Positions 34,833 through 43,730 of a stretch of DNA of 64,000 nt are shown piece after piece. The number at the start of each line of letters is the position of its first letter. Within the stretch, counting starts at the first letter, position 1. The position numbers were made by a program, and so were the translations under genes. Below the pieces are notes generated by a model that had not been told where the DNA came from, searched no databases, and was given only the letters and a program-made list of their open reading frames with translations. The stretch is taken from positions 5,084,001-5,148,000 of the forward strand of contig NZ_CP109442.1 in the NCBI RefSeq assembly GCF_036227205.1, written 5' to 3'. The DNA comes from Amycolatopsis sp. NBC_01480 (lineage in GTDB: Bacteria > Actinomycetota > Actinomycetes > Mycobacteriales > Pseudonocardiaceae).

Positions 34833-34882
34833 GACTCGTGAGTGTTTATGACGGTTAGAACCGTCATAAACACTCACGAGTC
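34833..34882. terminator. Dispersed palindrome, copy 4
   Basis: Perfect 24-base arms around AG, 13 bases after the DUF3817 stop and 2 bases before the MarR stop on the other strand. It is followed on the plus strand by TTTTATT, so a terminator role is well supported here. Confidence 0.75.
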
Positions 34883-34884
34883 TT

Positions 34885-35385
34885 TTATTCGGTGAAGTCG
34901 CCGGAGGACTTGCGGACCTTGGTCAGCAGCTCGGTGAGCTGCTCGACCTGGCGCTCGGTCAGCCCGCTGAGGCCGAAGTCGATCGAGGTGACGGCTTCGG
35001 TCGCGGCTTCGCGCCGCCGTCGCCCGTCGTCGGTGATCTCCACCAGCGTGGTGCGGCGGTCGGTGGGGTGCGGCACGCGCTTGACGAGGCCGTCGCGCTC
35101 CAGCCGGTCGACTATGTTGGTGACGCTGGTGGGGTGCAGCTGCAGCCGTTCACCCATCACCCGCATCGGCAGGCTGGCGGTGCGGGCGAAGGTGAGCAGC
35201 ACAAGCGCCTCGTAGCGGGCGAAGGTGAGGCCGTGCGGCTTGAGCGCGCCGTCCACCGCGGACTGGATGATCTGTTGCACCCGCATCACACCGGTGACCG
35301 CGGCCATGGTTCCGGCCGGGCCGATCCGGTCCTCCCAGAGCTCGGCCGCGCGGGCGATCGGGTCGAACGGCAACGGACGGTTCAT
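34885..35385 (-). CDS. MarR family transcriptional regulator
   Basis: A 166-residue winged-helix regulator with ARYEALVLLTFAR, MGERLQLHPTSVTNIVDRLERDGLVKR and the wing PTDRRTTLVEITDDGRR. ATG 35385 begins the conserved region; the longer upstream frame crosses the divergent gene. It is divergent from the thiamine-binding protein gene, 90 bases away, a possible target along with itself. Confidence 0.92.
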   Translation of the reverse strand: MNRPLPFDPIARAAELWEDRIGPAGTMAAVTGVMRVQQIIQSAVDGALKPHGLTFARYEALVLLTFARTASLPMRVMGERLQLHPTSVTNIVDRLERDGLVKRVPHPTDRRTTLVEITDDGRRRREAATEAVTSIDFGLSGLTERQVEQLTELLTKVRKSSGDFTE

Positions 35386-35475
35386 GACACGCGAAATTAC
35401 CAGCGAGTACTCCGAACGTGACGCTCGACCTGCTCGGCGGCTGTTGACCGATATAGCAACTGAAGGGACCCGGAC

Positions 35476-35781
35476 ATGATCGTCGCGTTCAGCGTGAGCC
35501 CCTCGGGCGGCGACCCGGACGGCGGTGTCAGCGAGGCGGTTTCCCGCGCCGTGAAGGTGGTCCGCGACAGCGGCCTGCCCAACTCGACCAACGCGATGTT
35601 CACGAACATCGAAGGCACCTGGGACGAGTGCATGGCCGTGGTGAAGCAGGCCGTCGAGGCCGCGGGCGAAGGCTCGGCCCGCGTCGGCCTGGTCCTCAAA
35701 GCCGACCTCCGCCCCGGCTACGACTCTGGCCAGCTGACGGCGAAGGTCGAGCGGATCGAGGCACACCTGCAGGAAGACTGA
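35476..35781 (+). CDS. MTH1187-family thiamine-binding protein
   Basis: A 101-residue ferredoxin-like-fold protein of the MTH1187/YkoF-type family, which binds thiamine in characterised members. The opening IVAFSVSPSGG and the NSTNAMFTNIEGTWDE segment are typical. It is monocistronic and divergent from a MarR gene. The role in thiamine salvage or sensing is inferred from the family. Confidence 0.85.
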   Translation: MIVAFSVSPSGGDPDGGVSEAVSRAVKVVRDSGLPNSTNAMFTNIEGTWDECMAVVKQAVEAAGEGSARVGLVLKADLRPGYDSGQLTAKVERIEAHLQED

Positions 35782-35918
35782 GCGGACTCGCTCTCTGAAA
35801 GCCACGCCTGTCCGACGTTGATCGGGGCTCCGCGGGTCAGTCCGTGCTGGACCCGGCGCGAAAGACGGGATCGAGAATCGCCGCGACGAGTGCCGCCTGG
35901 TTGTCGAGGAGCTCTTCT

Positions 35919-36647
35919 TCAGATCATGTCGAGCCCTTCTTTGCGACGCCATGCGGCCCATTTGGCCTGTCCGACGTTGCCGTAGCCGGCCAGGTGGGCG
36001 GAGCGGAGAATCTCGTCAGTGTCGACGCCGTGCCGGGCGAGTTGGACGATGTCGATGTAATCGCGCCATCGGGTGCTGGTGATGCCGCGCTCGAGGATGG
36101 TGACGCCTTTTTCCGCGATGGCCGTCTCCGGCGCGTAGCCGAGTAGCTCGATCGGCTCCCCGAGCACCCGCCCGACTCGTACGGGTCGTGGAGCGGGGAC
36201 GATCGGGTCGCCGGTGGACACGTCCCAGGCTGCGACACCCTGCCAAGGCCCGATCGCGGCCTTCACTCGCACTCGGTAGCCGGGATAGTCGGCTTGCTCG
36301 CGGATCTCCTGCACGGTGATCGTGTCGACGTCGAAGACCACGCCGTCCGGGGCGTCGACGGCGGCGATGTCGCGCACCACAGTGCTGAGGTGCGCGGTCG
36401 AGACCTCGGCGGTGACGGCGTTCGCGTCGACGTCCTTGGTGGGGCGGCGCACCCCGTAGGCGGCGAGCAGGATGCCGCCTTTGAGCACGAAGTCCTCGGC
36501 ATGGGGCGTGCGGGTGAGGCGGTCGAGGAACGATTCGAGGACGTGCCGGGTCAGGTACTCCTGCGTCGGGACGGCGCGTCCGGTCTTTGCCGCGGTCGAA
36601 CGTGCGGCGGCCTGGATCTGCTTGAAGGTCGTGGTGCCGGTGTTCAT
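35919..36647 (-). CDS. abiEii: AbiEii/AbiGii-family nucleotidyltransferase toxin (C-terminus probably frameshifted)
   Basis: A 242-residue DNA polymerase beta-type nucleotidyltransferase, the toxin of an AbiE pair. The catalytic motif is LKGGILLAAYGVRRPTKDVD (GG...DxD); a later WDVSTGDP fits the third acidic motif. The ATG overlaps the antitoxin stop by 4 bases. After KEGLDMI a TGA ends the frame. In the next frame, however, the sequence continues SEEELLDNQAALVAAILDP to a stop at 35837, which looks like the missing family C-terminus. A one-base insertion is likely, so the toxin may be shortened by about 26 residues. Confidence 0.8.
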   Translation of the reverse strand: MNTGTTTFKQIQAAARSTAAKTGRAVPTQEYLTRHVLESFLDRLTRTPHAEDFVLKGGILLAAYGVRRPTKDVDANAVTAEVSTAHLSTVVRDIAAVDAPDGVVFDVDTITVQEIREQADYPGYRVRVKAAIGPWQGVAAWDVSTGDPIVPAPRPVRVGRVLGEPIELLGYAPETAIAEKGVTILERGITSTRWRDYIDIVQLARHGVDTDEILRSAHLAGYGNVGQAKWAAWRRKEGLDMI

Positions 36648-37201
36648 GCGAGTGCGTCCAGCGCGGTGAGGATCGGGGTCTTGGCCCTGGGCAGGGTGGT
36701 GGCGAGCTTGATCAGGCGTGCGGGTTTGCCGCCGCGGCGCAGCCACTCCTTCAAGGCGTCCCGGGCGAGTTCGTAGCCGATCTCACCGCGGAGGCGGAAG
36801 GCGTCGGCGATCGACCGTTCGGGGGAGTAGAGCCCGATGGTCGACTCGGTGCCGGGGATGGGGATCTCGTCGCGGCCGAGTTCGAAGGTGGCCCGGTCGA
36901 AGGAGTGCCACGCGATCGACGGGTTTCCGGCAGGGATGCGAGACCCCCGGGGGATCGCGATGTCCAACGCGGCCGGGATCGTGTCGGTCAGATCATGGTG
37001 GGCCAGTGCCGAGGTCAGGCAGATCGTCGCCTTCGGGCGCCGGATTGCCGCCTCGGTCCAATCCCAGTCCGCTGCGGCAGCGTCCGCCGGCAGGTAGATC
37101 CCGCGTGCGATGCGGTCCAGCTGTCCTTCCCGTGCGGCGCGGTACAGCCCGCTGCGCGACAGGCCGAGACGGTTGGCCGTGCCCGGTGTCACCGTCGCCA
37201 T
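36644..37201 (-). CDS. abiEi: AbiEi-family antitoxin / transcriptional autoregulator
   Basis: A 185-residue protein with an N-terminal winged helix (about residues 5-40: ANRLGLSRSGLYRAAREGQLDRIARGIYLP) and an AbiEi-type C-terminal domain (ALAHHDLTDTIPAALDIAIPR, then YSPERSIADAFRLRGEIGYE). Such antitoxins also repress their own operon. ATG 37201 has GGAGGTGA seven bases upstream. The toxin gene follows with 4-base overlap. Confidence 0.82.
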   Translation of the reverse strand: MATVTPGTANRLGLSRSGLYRAAREGQLDRIARGIYLPADAAAADWDWTEAAIRRPKATICLTSALAHHDLTDTIPAALDIAIPRGSRIPAGNPSIAWHSFDRATFELGRDEIPIPGTESTIGLYSPERSIADAFRLRGEIGYELARDALKEWLRRGGKPARLIKLATTLPRAKTPILTALDALA

Positions 37202-37228
37202 CGCAGTCACCTCCGCCCATGGAACAAA

Positions 37229-37240
37229 ACGTCTACACGT
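37229..37240. promoter_or_regulatory. Candidate AbiEi operator
   Basis: ACGT-CTAC-ACGT inverted repeat 28 bases upstream of the antitoxin start, in a locally AT-richer stretch. AbiEi proteins bind inverted repeats at their own promoters; the match here is by position only. Confidence 0.35.
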
Positions 37241-37287
37241 AAGAGTGCCTGACGACAGTTCGTTCCAAGCTGTGTGCGTAAGCCCGG

Positions 37288-37692
37288 TCAAGGCAGCGGC
37301 GGCGTGAACGCCACCGTCCAGCGGCCTTCCTCCTGCGTCACCGCCAGCCGGTAGCTGAACGCCTGGCCCCGCCCGGCCACCCCGGTGACCACGGCGATGG
37401 TCGGCGACCGATCGTCCGGCAGCAGGTGCACAGCGACATCCCGCACACCCTGGTCGTTCAGCACAGCCACGTAGTTGTCGGCGAAGTCCGAGGCGCCCGA
37501 GCCCGGGTAGTTCAGCAGGCCGCCCAGCGCGTCGGCGTCGTGGGCGGTCAGGGCGGAGGCCAGTCCGTCGCGCAGGGCGGCGGGGGAGGGGGCACCGGGG
37601 TCGGGCTGGCGGGCGATGAGGATGGTGACCGTCCCCATCCACACGACCACCGCGGCGACCGCCAGGGTCACCGTCATCCTTCGCCGGCTCAT
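37288..37692 (-). CDS. Small membrane-anchored/exported protein of unknown function
   Basis: 134 residues: an N-terminal hydrophobic segment (residues 6-26, VTLAVAAVVVWMGTVTILIA) then an exported domain of about 105 residues beginning with Pro/Ala-rich linker. The domain reads like a small NTF2-like or DUF4878-type fold (ALRDGLASALTAHDADALGGLL), but I cannot assign it. ATG 37692 is the start closest to the membrane segment; the long upstream frame overlaps the co-chaperone gene on the other strand. Confidence 0.65.
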   Translation of the reverse strand: MSRRRMTVTLAVAAVVVWMGTVTILIARQPDPGAPSPAALRDGLASALTAHDADALGGLLNYPGSGASDFADNYVAVLNDQGVRDVAVHLLPDDRSPTIAVVTGVAGRGQAFSYRLAVTQEEGRWTVAFTPPLP

Positions 37693-37812
37693 CACGTCCG
37701 CCGCCACCTCCCGCCCGTTCCCGCCTGAGCTTGCCCGAGCCGGGTGCGCCGTGCCGGGCCGGGGCGGGCACCGGCGGTGAAATGCCGGGGGCGGACGTGC
37801 CAGGATGGAAGG

Positions 37813-38778
37813 GTGACACACCCACGCGGATCTGCAGCGAACTCGGCGGCGATGTCCGCCGCACTGTCCGGCGCGGTCGACCTGTCCGCGCTCAAGGCCC
37901 GGGCCGAATCGTCCCGGAACCAGCCCCCGGCACCGCCCGCGGGCGCACCCCCGGCGAGCAGCCCGCCGTCCGGCGCGGTCTTCGACGTCACCGAGGCCAC
38001 CTTCCAGGCCGAGGTCGTCGAGCGCTCGCTGAACCAGCTCGTCGTGGTGGACCTGTGGGCCGAGTGGTGCGGCCCGTGCAAGCAGCTCAGCCCGGTGCTG
38101 GAGCGCCTGGCCGCCGAGGCCGGCGGCGCCTGGGTGCTGGCGAAGGTCGACGTGGACGCGAACCCGCGCATCGCGCAGCTGTTCGGCGCGCAGTCGATCC
38201 CGACCGTCGTCGCGATCGGCGGCGGCCAGCCCGTGGACGCGTTCTCCGGCGCCCTGCCGGAGCCCGAGATCCGCAAGTGGCTGAACGCCCTGCTGGACGC
38301 GCTGCGCGACCGCCTGCCCGGCATCAGCGCCGCGGAGCAGGAGAACGGCGGCCCGGCCGAGGAGCCGGAGGACCCGCGGTTCACCGAGGCCGAGGACGCC
38401 TTCGAGCAGGGTGACTTCGCCGCCGCGCAGGCCGCCTACGAGCGCATCCTCGACGCCGAACCCGCCAACGAGCTGGCCAAGAACGCGCTGGCCCAGGTCA
38501 AGTTCACCGCCCGCGCCGAAGCGGCCGACCCGGACGCCCGCGCGAAGGCCGACGCCGACCCCGCGGACCTCGACGCCCAGCTCGCCGCCGCGGACCTGGA
38601 CATCGCCGAGCAGGACGTGGACGCCGCCTTCACCCGCCTCGTCGACACGGTCCGCCGCACGGCCGGCGACGAGCGCAACCGCGTCCGCGAGCACCTGGTC
38701 GCGCTGTTCGAGCTGTTCGACCCGGCCGACGAGCGGGTCATGAAGGCCCGCCGCAACCTGGCGAGCGCCTTGTTCTGA
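37813..38778 (+). CDS. ybbN: Thioredoxin/TPR co-chaperone (YbbN/CnoX-like)
   Basis: A 321-residue protein: Pro/Ala-rich N-terminal segment (about 38-55), a thioredoxin domain (about 56-165) with active site W85-C86-G-P-C89, and a C-terminal TPR-like region (about 190-320). CnoX-type proteins protect proteins against oxidation and hand them to GroEL/DnaK. GTG 37813 gives the usual family opening (MTHPRGS...[13 protein letters not shown]); ATG 37852 is a less likely alternative. Confidence 0.9.
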   Translation: MTHPRGSAANSAAMSAALSGAVDLSALKARAESSRNQPPAPPAGAPPASSPPSGAVFDVTEATFQAEVVERSLNQLVVVDLWAEWCGPCKQLSPVLERLAAEAGGAWVLAKVDVDANPRIAQLFGAQSIPTVVAIGGGQPVDAFSGALPEPEIRKWLNALLDALRDRLPGISAAEQENGGPAEEPEDPRFTEAEDAFEQGDFAAAQAAYERILDAEPANELAKNALAQVKFTARAEAADPDARAKADADPADLDAQLAAADLDIAEQDVDAAFTRLVDTVRRTAGDERNRVREHLVALFELFDPADERVMKARRNLASALF

Positions 38779-38792
38779 GCCGTTTCACCGGC

Positions 38793-38832
38793 AAAAGCCC
38801 CCAGCCGCAGGCACTCGCGGATGGGGGCTTTT
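38793..38832. terminator. Hairpin terminator after the co-chaperone gene
   Basis: AAAAGCCCCC pairs with GGGGGCTTTT, with an inner GCCGC/GCGG extension. The A and T ends make it a bidirectional Rho-independent terminator. Confidence 0.75.
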
Positions 38833-38844
38833 GGCATTCCCGGC

Positions 38845-39027
38845 TCAGCCCAGGGTCAGGAAATCGACGCTGATCCAGCCGGACACGCCATTGTGCGTGT
38901 CCGTGCCGTAGCAGCAGCCGCCGTTGCCGTCGCGGTTCGTGACGTGGAACCGGTCGCCGACGGTGTCCGTCCCCGGCAGGTTCCCGCCGTAGGTGCAGGC
39001 GACCCAGGGCGCACCGCGTTTGCCCAC
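38845..39027 (-). pseudogene. Probable C-terminal remnant of a small secreted protein
   Basis: A 60-residue frame from GTG 39027 containing WVACTYGGNLPGTDTVGDRF, GNGGCCYGTDTHNG and a final WISVDFLTLG. It looks like the C-terminal part of a Cys-rich exported domain (SH3-like 'GW' ending). There is no signal peptide or ribosome site, and only 75 bases separate it from the metallopeptidase stop. A 5'-truncated gene is the simplest reading; a tiny intact gene cannot be excluded. Confidence 0.4.
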
Positions 39028-39102
39028 AACGAAAATCCCCCGAGCCGGGCAATTCTGAACGCGGCCCGGTCAACTGCTTTTCGGCGGTCCGGGGGAGCAG
39101 CG

Positions 39103-40557
39103 TCACGGGTACTTCTGCGAGCACGAGGACGAGCCCTGGAGGTAGCCGCTCTGCATCGCCTGGATCCGGTCGAACCCGACGGCCGGGGCGGTGCCGTTGA
39201 CGTCCGTCGTGATCACGCTGCCCTGGCGCAGCACCTCGGCGATGGCCTCGTCGAGGTCGCCGGCGGACAGCCGCAGCTGCGGTCCCGGGGCCGCGTCAGC
39301 CTGCTTCTGGCTGGCGAATTTCGCCCAGGCGCCCACCAGGCAGGTGGTCCGCAGCCCCGCGTTCGCGTTGTCCAGCGAAGCGCCGACACCCTTCTGAATC
39401 CCCATCGCGTAACGCGAGGCCACTTCGGCGAACGCCGCGAAGTCGCCGAGGCCGCCGCTGTCCTTGCCGGCCTGTTCGGCCTGCGGGTCGGACGGCTGGG
39501 CCAGCTGGGTGAGCCGGTTCAGGTCGATGTTCACGGTGTTGTCGGCCGGGCAGTACGAGGCGGGCGGCGTGCTCGGGCCGCCCGAGCAGCTGCCGTTGCC
39601 CGGCACGATCTCCGGCGCGACCACGCCGGCGCCCTTGAACGCCGTGTCGAGGCTTTCCTTGAGCAGCTTCAGGGTGCTGCTGTTGAGCTTCGCGTCGCCC
39701 TTGCCGGTGTCCTTCTGGTCGAACGGCCGCTCGGTGAGCCGGGCCTGCACGTTCTGCGTGTTCATCCCGGCGCACTCGGTCGGGCCCTTTTCGAACCCGG
39801 ACTGGAAGGCGAAGGTGCGGTCGAACGCCGTGCCGTGCGCCTGCCGGTCGGTGGCGCTGGTGCCCGCCTGGTCGCGGATGAAGAACATCGCGGCCATCAC
39901 CTGGTCGAGGCCCTCGGCGGTGGACACCTGGTAGAACTTGCTCTTCCCCTCGGCCACCCAGCGGAAGTAGCCGCCGGCGAAGCAGTCCGCCTGCTGCTCC
40001 TTCACGACGGTCGGGGTGCTCTTGGTGATGCCCGCCTTGTCGCCGAGCCGGTACTGGATCGCGTGGCCGAACTCGTGCGCCAGCACAGTGACCACCGACA
40101 TCGGCCCGAAGCGCTGGCGCAGCATCGGCAGCAGCACGCCGCGGTCCCACGCCACCGAGTCGTCCTCCGCGCAGTAGAAGGCGTTCACCAGCTTCTTGAC
40201 GCTGCCGCAGGCGGTGTTCTCGGTGTCAGAGTTCGAGTCGTAGGACAGCAGCGACGTGACGGGCTTGAAGTTCAGGCCGCCGAAGTCCGCGGGCAGGGTG
40301 GCGCCCCAGTACGCCTCCACGTCGGCGATCGCGGCCGTGGCGAGCTGGTCGTCCTGGCCGCCGTCGGCGTTCTTGACGTCCAGCCCCGGCGTGGGCGCGC
40401 CCGACTTGAGGCCGCTCTCGAAGTGCGTCACCGGCAGGCCCGCGACGTTGCCCGCCCCGGCCGTCACCGGCCCGGAAGACCCGTTGCCGCACGCGGCCAC
40501 GCCGAGCGCCGCCACCAGCGCGAGCGCGACCAGCGCCCGGCCTCCCCCTTGGCTCAT
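39103..40557 (-). CDS. Neutral zinc metallopeptidase lipoprotein
   Basis: A 484-residue exported lipoprotein (lipobox LGVAAC, Cys 23) of the YpfJ-like neutral zinc metallopeptidase family. The zinc motif H161-E-F-G-H165 lies in TVLAHEFGHAIQYRLG, with the downstream ADCFAGGYFRWVAEG segment. Function in the family is poorly known. ATG 40557 immediately precedes the signal peptide; ATG/GTG codons further upstream are not needed. Confidence 0.88.
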   Translation of the reverse strand: MSQGGGRALVALALVAALGVAACGNGSSGPVTAGAGNVAGLPVTHFESGLKSGAPTPGLDVKNADGGQDDQLATAAIADVEAYWGATLPADFGGLNFKPVTSLLSYDSNSDTENTACGSVKKLVNAFYCAEDDSVAWDRGVLLPMLRQRFGPMSVVTVLAHEFGHAIQYRLGDKAGITKSTPTVVKEQQADCFAGGYFRWVAEGKSKFYQVSTAEGLDQVMAAMFFIRDQAGTSATDRQAHGTAFDRTFAFQSGFEKGPTECAGMNTQNVQARLTERPFDQKDTGKGDAKLNSSTLKLLKESLDTAFKGAGVVAPEIVPGNGSCSGGPSTPPASYCPADNTVNIDLNRLTQLAQPSDPQAEQAGKDSGGLGDFAAFAEVASRYAMGIQKGVGASLDNANAGLRTTCLVGAWAKFASQKQADAAPGPQLRLSAGDLDEAIAEVLRQGSVITTDVNGTAPAVGFDRIQAMQSGYLQGSSSCSQKYP

Positions 40558-40737
40558 CTTCACTCGTTCCACTCTTCGGCCCACCGGACCGGGTCGACAA
40601 CGGCCAGGCAGGACCCTACTAAGCGGGTACGCCGGATGCGCGCGTTATCCCCGAAGCCGCGCGGATCACAGTCCCCGCCGGTCCTGCCGCCAACTGGCCC
40701 GCGCGCCCGCCGCCCCGGCCCGATATGGTCGCTGGTC

Positions 40738-43281
40738 ATGCGTGCAGTCCGCCGGTTCACCGTTCGCGCCAGCCTGCCCGAGTCGCTCGCCGGGCTCGGG
40801 GCGCTGGCCACCAACCTCCGCTGGACCTGGCATCCGCCGACCCGCGACCTGTTCGCGTCGATGGACGCGGAGCTGTTCAACGCCATCCGCGACCCGCTGC
40901 GGATGCTCACCGCGCTGCCGCCGGAACGGCTGTCCGAGCTGGCCGTCGACGAGGATTTCCTGCGCCGCACCCGGGAGGCGGCCGACGACCTCGAGCGCTA
41001 CCTCACCGAGCCGCGTTGGTACCAGCGGCGCACCGACGAGGGCCTGCCCGGCGCCGTCGCGTACTTCTCGATGGAATTCGGCGTCACGGAGGCGCTGCCG
41101 AACTACTCCGGCGGGCTCGGCGTGCTGGCCGGCGACCACCTCAAGGCGGCGTCCGACCTCGGCGTGCCGATGATCGGCGTCGGCCTGCTGTACCGGTCCG
41201 GCTACTTCCGCCAGGCGCTGTCGCTGGACGGCTGGCAGGTCGAGCACTACCCGGTGATCGACCCGAACGCGTTCCCGCTGGAGCTGGTCACCGACGGCGG
41301 CCGCCCGGTGGTGGTCGAGGTCGCCATGCCCGGCGGGCGCGAGCTGCGCGCCCAGATCTGGCGCGCCCGCGTCGGGCGGATCCCGCTGCTGCTGCTCGAC
41401 TCCGACATCGAGGACAACGACGAGGACCTGCGCCCGGTCACCGACCGGCTCTACGGCGGCGACGCCGACCACCGCATCCGCCAAGAGCTGCTCGCCGGCA
41501 TCGGCGGCTTCCGCGCGGTCCGGAAGTTCTGCGAGCTGACCGGGCACCCGCAGCCGCTGGTGTTCCACACCAACGAAGGCCACGCCGGCTTCCTCGGCCT
41601 GGAGCGGGCGCGCGAGATCATCCAGTCCGACGGGCTGGCGTTCGACGAGGCGCTGCCCGCCGTGCGCGCGGGCACGGTGTTCACCACGCACACGCCGGTC
41701 AGCGCGGGCATCGACCGGTTCCCGGTGGACCTCGTGCAGCGCTACTTCACCGACGGCCGGCTGGTCCCGGACGTCGACCCGCGGCGCGTGCTGGCGCTCG
41801 GCGCCGAGGACAATCCCGGCCTGTTCAACATGGCGCACATGGGTTTGCGGCTCGCCCAGCGCGCGAACGGCGTCTCGGAGCTGCACGGGCGCGTCACCCG
41901 CCGGATGTTCTCCCGGCTGTGGCCCGGTTTCGACGAGGACGAGGTGCCGATCTCGTCCATCACCAACGGCGTGCACGGGCCCACCTGGGTCGCGCGCGAG
42001 CTGAGCGCGCTGCTGGGCGGCAACCACGACGAGTTCGGCCACGAGGGCCGGACTCCGGGCAGTTCGCTGCGCGACGGCGTCACGGACGAGCAGCTGTGGG
42101 GGTTGCGCCGGGAACTGCGCGAGAAGCTGGTCGGCGAGGTCCGGCGGCGCGTGCGCGCGGCCTGGGTGCAGCGCGGCGCTTCGGCGCTGGAACTCGGCTG
42201 GACCGACCGCGTCTTCGACCCGGATGTGCTGACGGTCGGCTTCGCCCGCCGCGTGCCGACGTACAAGCGGCTGACGCTGATGCTGCGCGACCCGGACCGG
42301 CTGCGCGCGCTGCTGCTCGACGAGCGGCGGCCGATCCAGATCGTGATCGGCGGCAAGTCCCACCCGGCCGACGACAACGGCAAGCAGCTGATCCAGCAGA
42401 TCGTCCGGTTCGTCGACGATCCGGCCGTGCGGCACCGGATCGTCTTCCTGCCGGACTACGACATGTCCATGGCGCGCTACCTCTACCGCGGCTGCGACGT
42501 GTGGCTGAACAACCCCGTGCGGCCGCTGGAGGCGTGCGGCACCTCGGGCATGAAGTCGGCGCTCAACGGCGGCCTCAACCTGTCCATTCGGGACGGCTGG
42601 TGGGAGGAGTGCTACGACGGCAGCAACGGCTGGGCCATCCCGACCGCCGACGGCATCACCGACCCGCTGCGCCGCGACGACCTCGAGGCCGCCGCCCTGT
42701 ACGACCTGCTGGGGCAGCAGATCGCGCCGCTGTACTACGACAACGACGCGGCGGGCGTGCCCACCGGCTGGCTGTCGATGGTGTGGCACACGCTGGAAAC
42801 GCTGGGCCCGTTCGTGCAGGCGTCGCGGATGGTGCGCGAGTACGTGGATTCCGGCTACCTGCCCGCGTCCCGCACCGTCGCCGCCGCGACCGGCGACGGC
42901 TACCGCGGCGCCTTGTCGCTGGCCGACTACCGCACCAAGCTCGAGGTCGCGTGGCCACGCGTGCGGATCTTCGACTCGGAGCTGCTCTACGACCACGCCG
43001 AACGCCTGGTGGTCGGCACCGAGGTCACCGTGCGCGCCCGCATCGACCTGGCCGGCCTCGATCCGTCCGAAGTGGACGTCCAAGCCGTCGTCGGCCAGGT
43101 CGGCGACGCGGACGAACTCACCGACACCATCACGGTCCCCATGCACGGCGACGGCATCGGCGCGTTCGCCGCTTCGCTCACCCTGCCGCGCGCGGGCTCG
43201 GTCGGCTACACCGTCCGGGTGCTGCCGAAACACGACCTGCTGGCCAGCCCGGCCGAACTGGCACGGGTGGTCCTGGCCTGA
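40738..43281 (+). CDS. glgP: Alpha-glucan (glycogen/maltodextrin) phosphorylase
   Basis: An 847-residue GT35 phosphorylase of the short actinobacterial type, releasing glucose-1-phosphate from alpha-glucans. Landmarks are NLRWTWHPPTRDLFASMD, YFSMEFGVTEALPNYSGGLG, HTNEGHAGFLGLERAR and the PLP-lysine motif GTSGMKSALNGGLN. ATG 40738 fits the family N-terminus. A beta-rich C-terminal segment of about 90 residues follows the catalytic core. It is flanked by palindrome copy 5. Confidence 0.94.
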   Translation: MRAVRRFTVRASLPESLAGLGALATNLRWTWHPPTRDLFASMDAELFNAIRDPLRMLTALPPERLSELAVDEDFLRRTREAADDLERYLTEPRWYQRRTDEGLPGAVAYFSMEFGVTEALPNYSGGLGVLAGDHLKAASDLGVPMIGVGLLYRSGYFRQALSLDGWQVEHYPVIDPNAFPLELVTDGGRPVVVEVAMPGGRELRAQIWRARVGRIPLLLLDSDIEDNDEDLRPVTDRLYGGDADHRIRQELLAGIGGFRAVRKFCELTGHPQPLVFHTNEGHAGFLGLERAREIIQSDGLAFDEALPAVRAGTVFTTHTPVSAGIDRFPVDLVQRYFTDGRLVPDVDPRRVLALGAEDNPGLFNMAHMGLRLAQRANGVSELHGRVTRRMFSRLWPGFDEDEVPISSITNGVHGPTWVARELSALLGGNHDEFGHEGRTPGSSLRDGVTDEQLWGLRRELREKLVGEVRRRVRAAWVQRGASALELGWTDRVFDPDVLTVGFARRVPTYKRLTLMLRDPDRLRALLLDERRPIQIVIGGKSHPADDNGKQLIQQIVRFVDDPAVRHRIVFLPDYDMSMARYLYRGCDVWLNNPVRPLEACGTSGMKSALNGGLNLSIRDGWWEECYDGSNGWAIPTADGITDPLRRDDLEAAALYDLLGQQIAPLYYDNDAAGVPTGWLSMVWHTLETLGPFVQASRMVREYVDSGYLPASRTVAAATGDGYRGALSLADYRTKLEVAWPRVRIFDSELLYDHAERLVVGTEVTVRARIDLAGLDPSEVDVQAVVGQVGDADELTDTITVPMHGDGIGAFAASLTLPRAGSVGYTVRVLPKHDLLASPAELARVVLA

Positions 43282-43283
43282 AC

Positions 43284-43333
43284 GGCTCGTGAGTGTTCAT
43301 GCCGGTTCTAACCGTCATGAACACTCACGAGCC
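43284..43333. terminator. Dispersed palindrome, copy 5 (reverse orientation)
   Basis: 24-base arms with one mismatch around a central CT, so in the opposite orientation to copies 1-4. It lies between the convergent glgP (stop 2 bases before) and rhodanese genes. Confidence 0.7.
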
Positions 43334-43334
43334 C

Positions 43335-43730
43335 CTACGGCACCGCCGGCGACCCACCAGCCGTCACCGGCAACCCAGCCGCAGCCCAAGCCCGAAACCC
43401 GCCCGCCAGATCCGTCGCCCCACTCAACCCCAGCCGCTGCAAGTCAGCAGCAGCAAGACTCGACGAGTAACCCTCGTTGCACACCACGATCGCGACAGTC
43501 CCCGGCGTGACGCCCGGGAGTTTCCATTCGCTGTCCGGTGCCAGGCGCCATTCCAGGTGGATCCGCTCGACGATCACCGAGCCGGGGATCTCGCCCTCGG
43601 CGAGCCGGTTCGCGTGCGGGCGGATGTCCACGATCAGCGCGCCGTCGGACTGCAGGCGCTGCGCGCGCACCGGGTCCACGCGGTCCAGACCGGACCGGGC
43701 GCCGTCCAGCAATTCGTCGATCACGCTCAT
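43335..43730 (-). CDS. Rhodanese-like sulfurtransferase domain protein
   Basis: A 131-residue single rhodanese domain: GALIVDIRPHANRLAEGEIP, then active-site loop IVVCNEGYSSSLAAADLQ and DLAGGFRAW. The catalytic Cys is in the CNEGYSS loop. It overlaps the cysteine dioxygenase stop by 4 bases, so it acts in sulfur handling downstream of cysteine oxidation. Confidence 0.92.
   Translation of the reverse strand: MSVIDELLDGARSGLDRVDPVRAQRLQSDGALIVDIRPHANRLAEGEIPGSVIVERIHLEWRLAPDSEWKLPGVTPGTVAIVVCNEGYSSSLAAADLQRLGLSGATDLAGGFRAWAAAGLPVTAGGSPAVP

Noticed and set aside
38821..40737. Long plus-strand extension upstream of glgP
   Set aside because: Same frame as glgP but antisense to the metallopeptidase lipoprotein; glgP homologues begin at 40738.
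40666..43233. 855-codon minus-strand frame opposite glgP
   Set aside because: Antisense of glgP; His/Arg/Val-rich translation without motifs.
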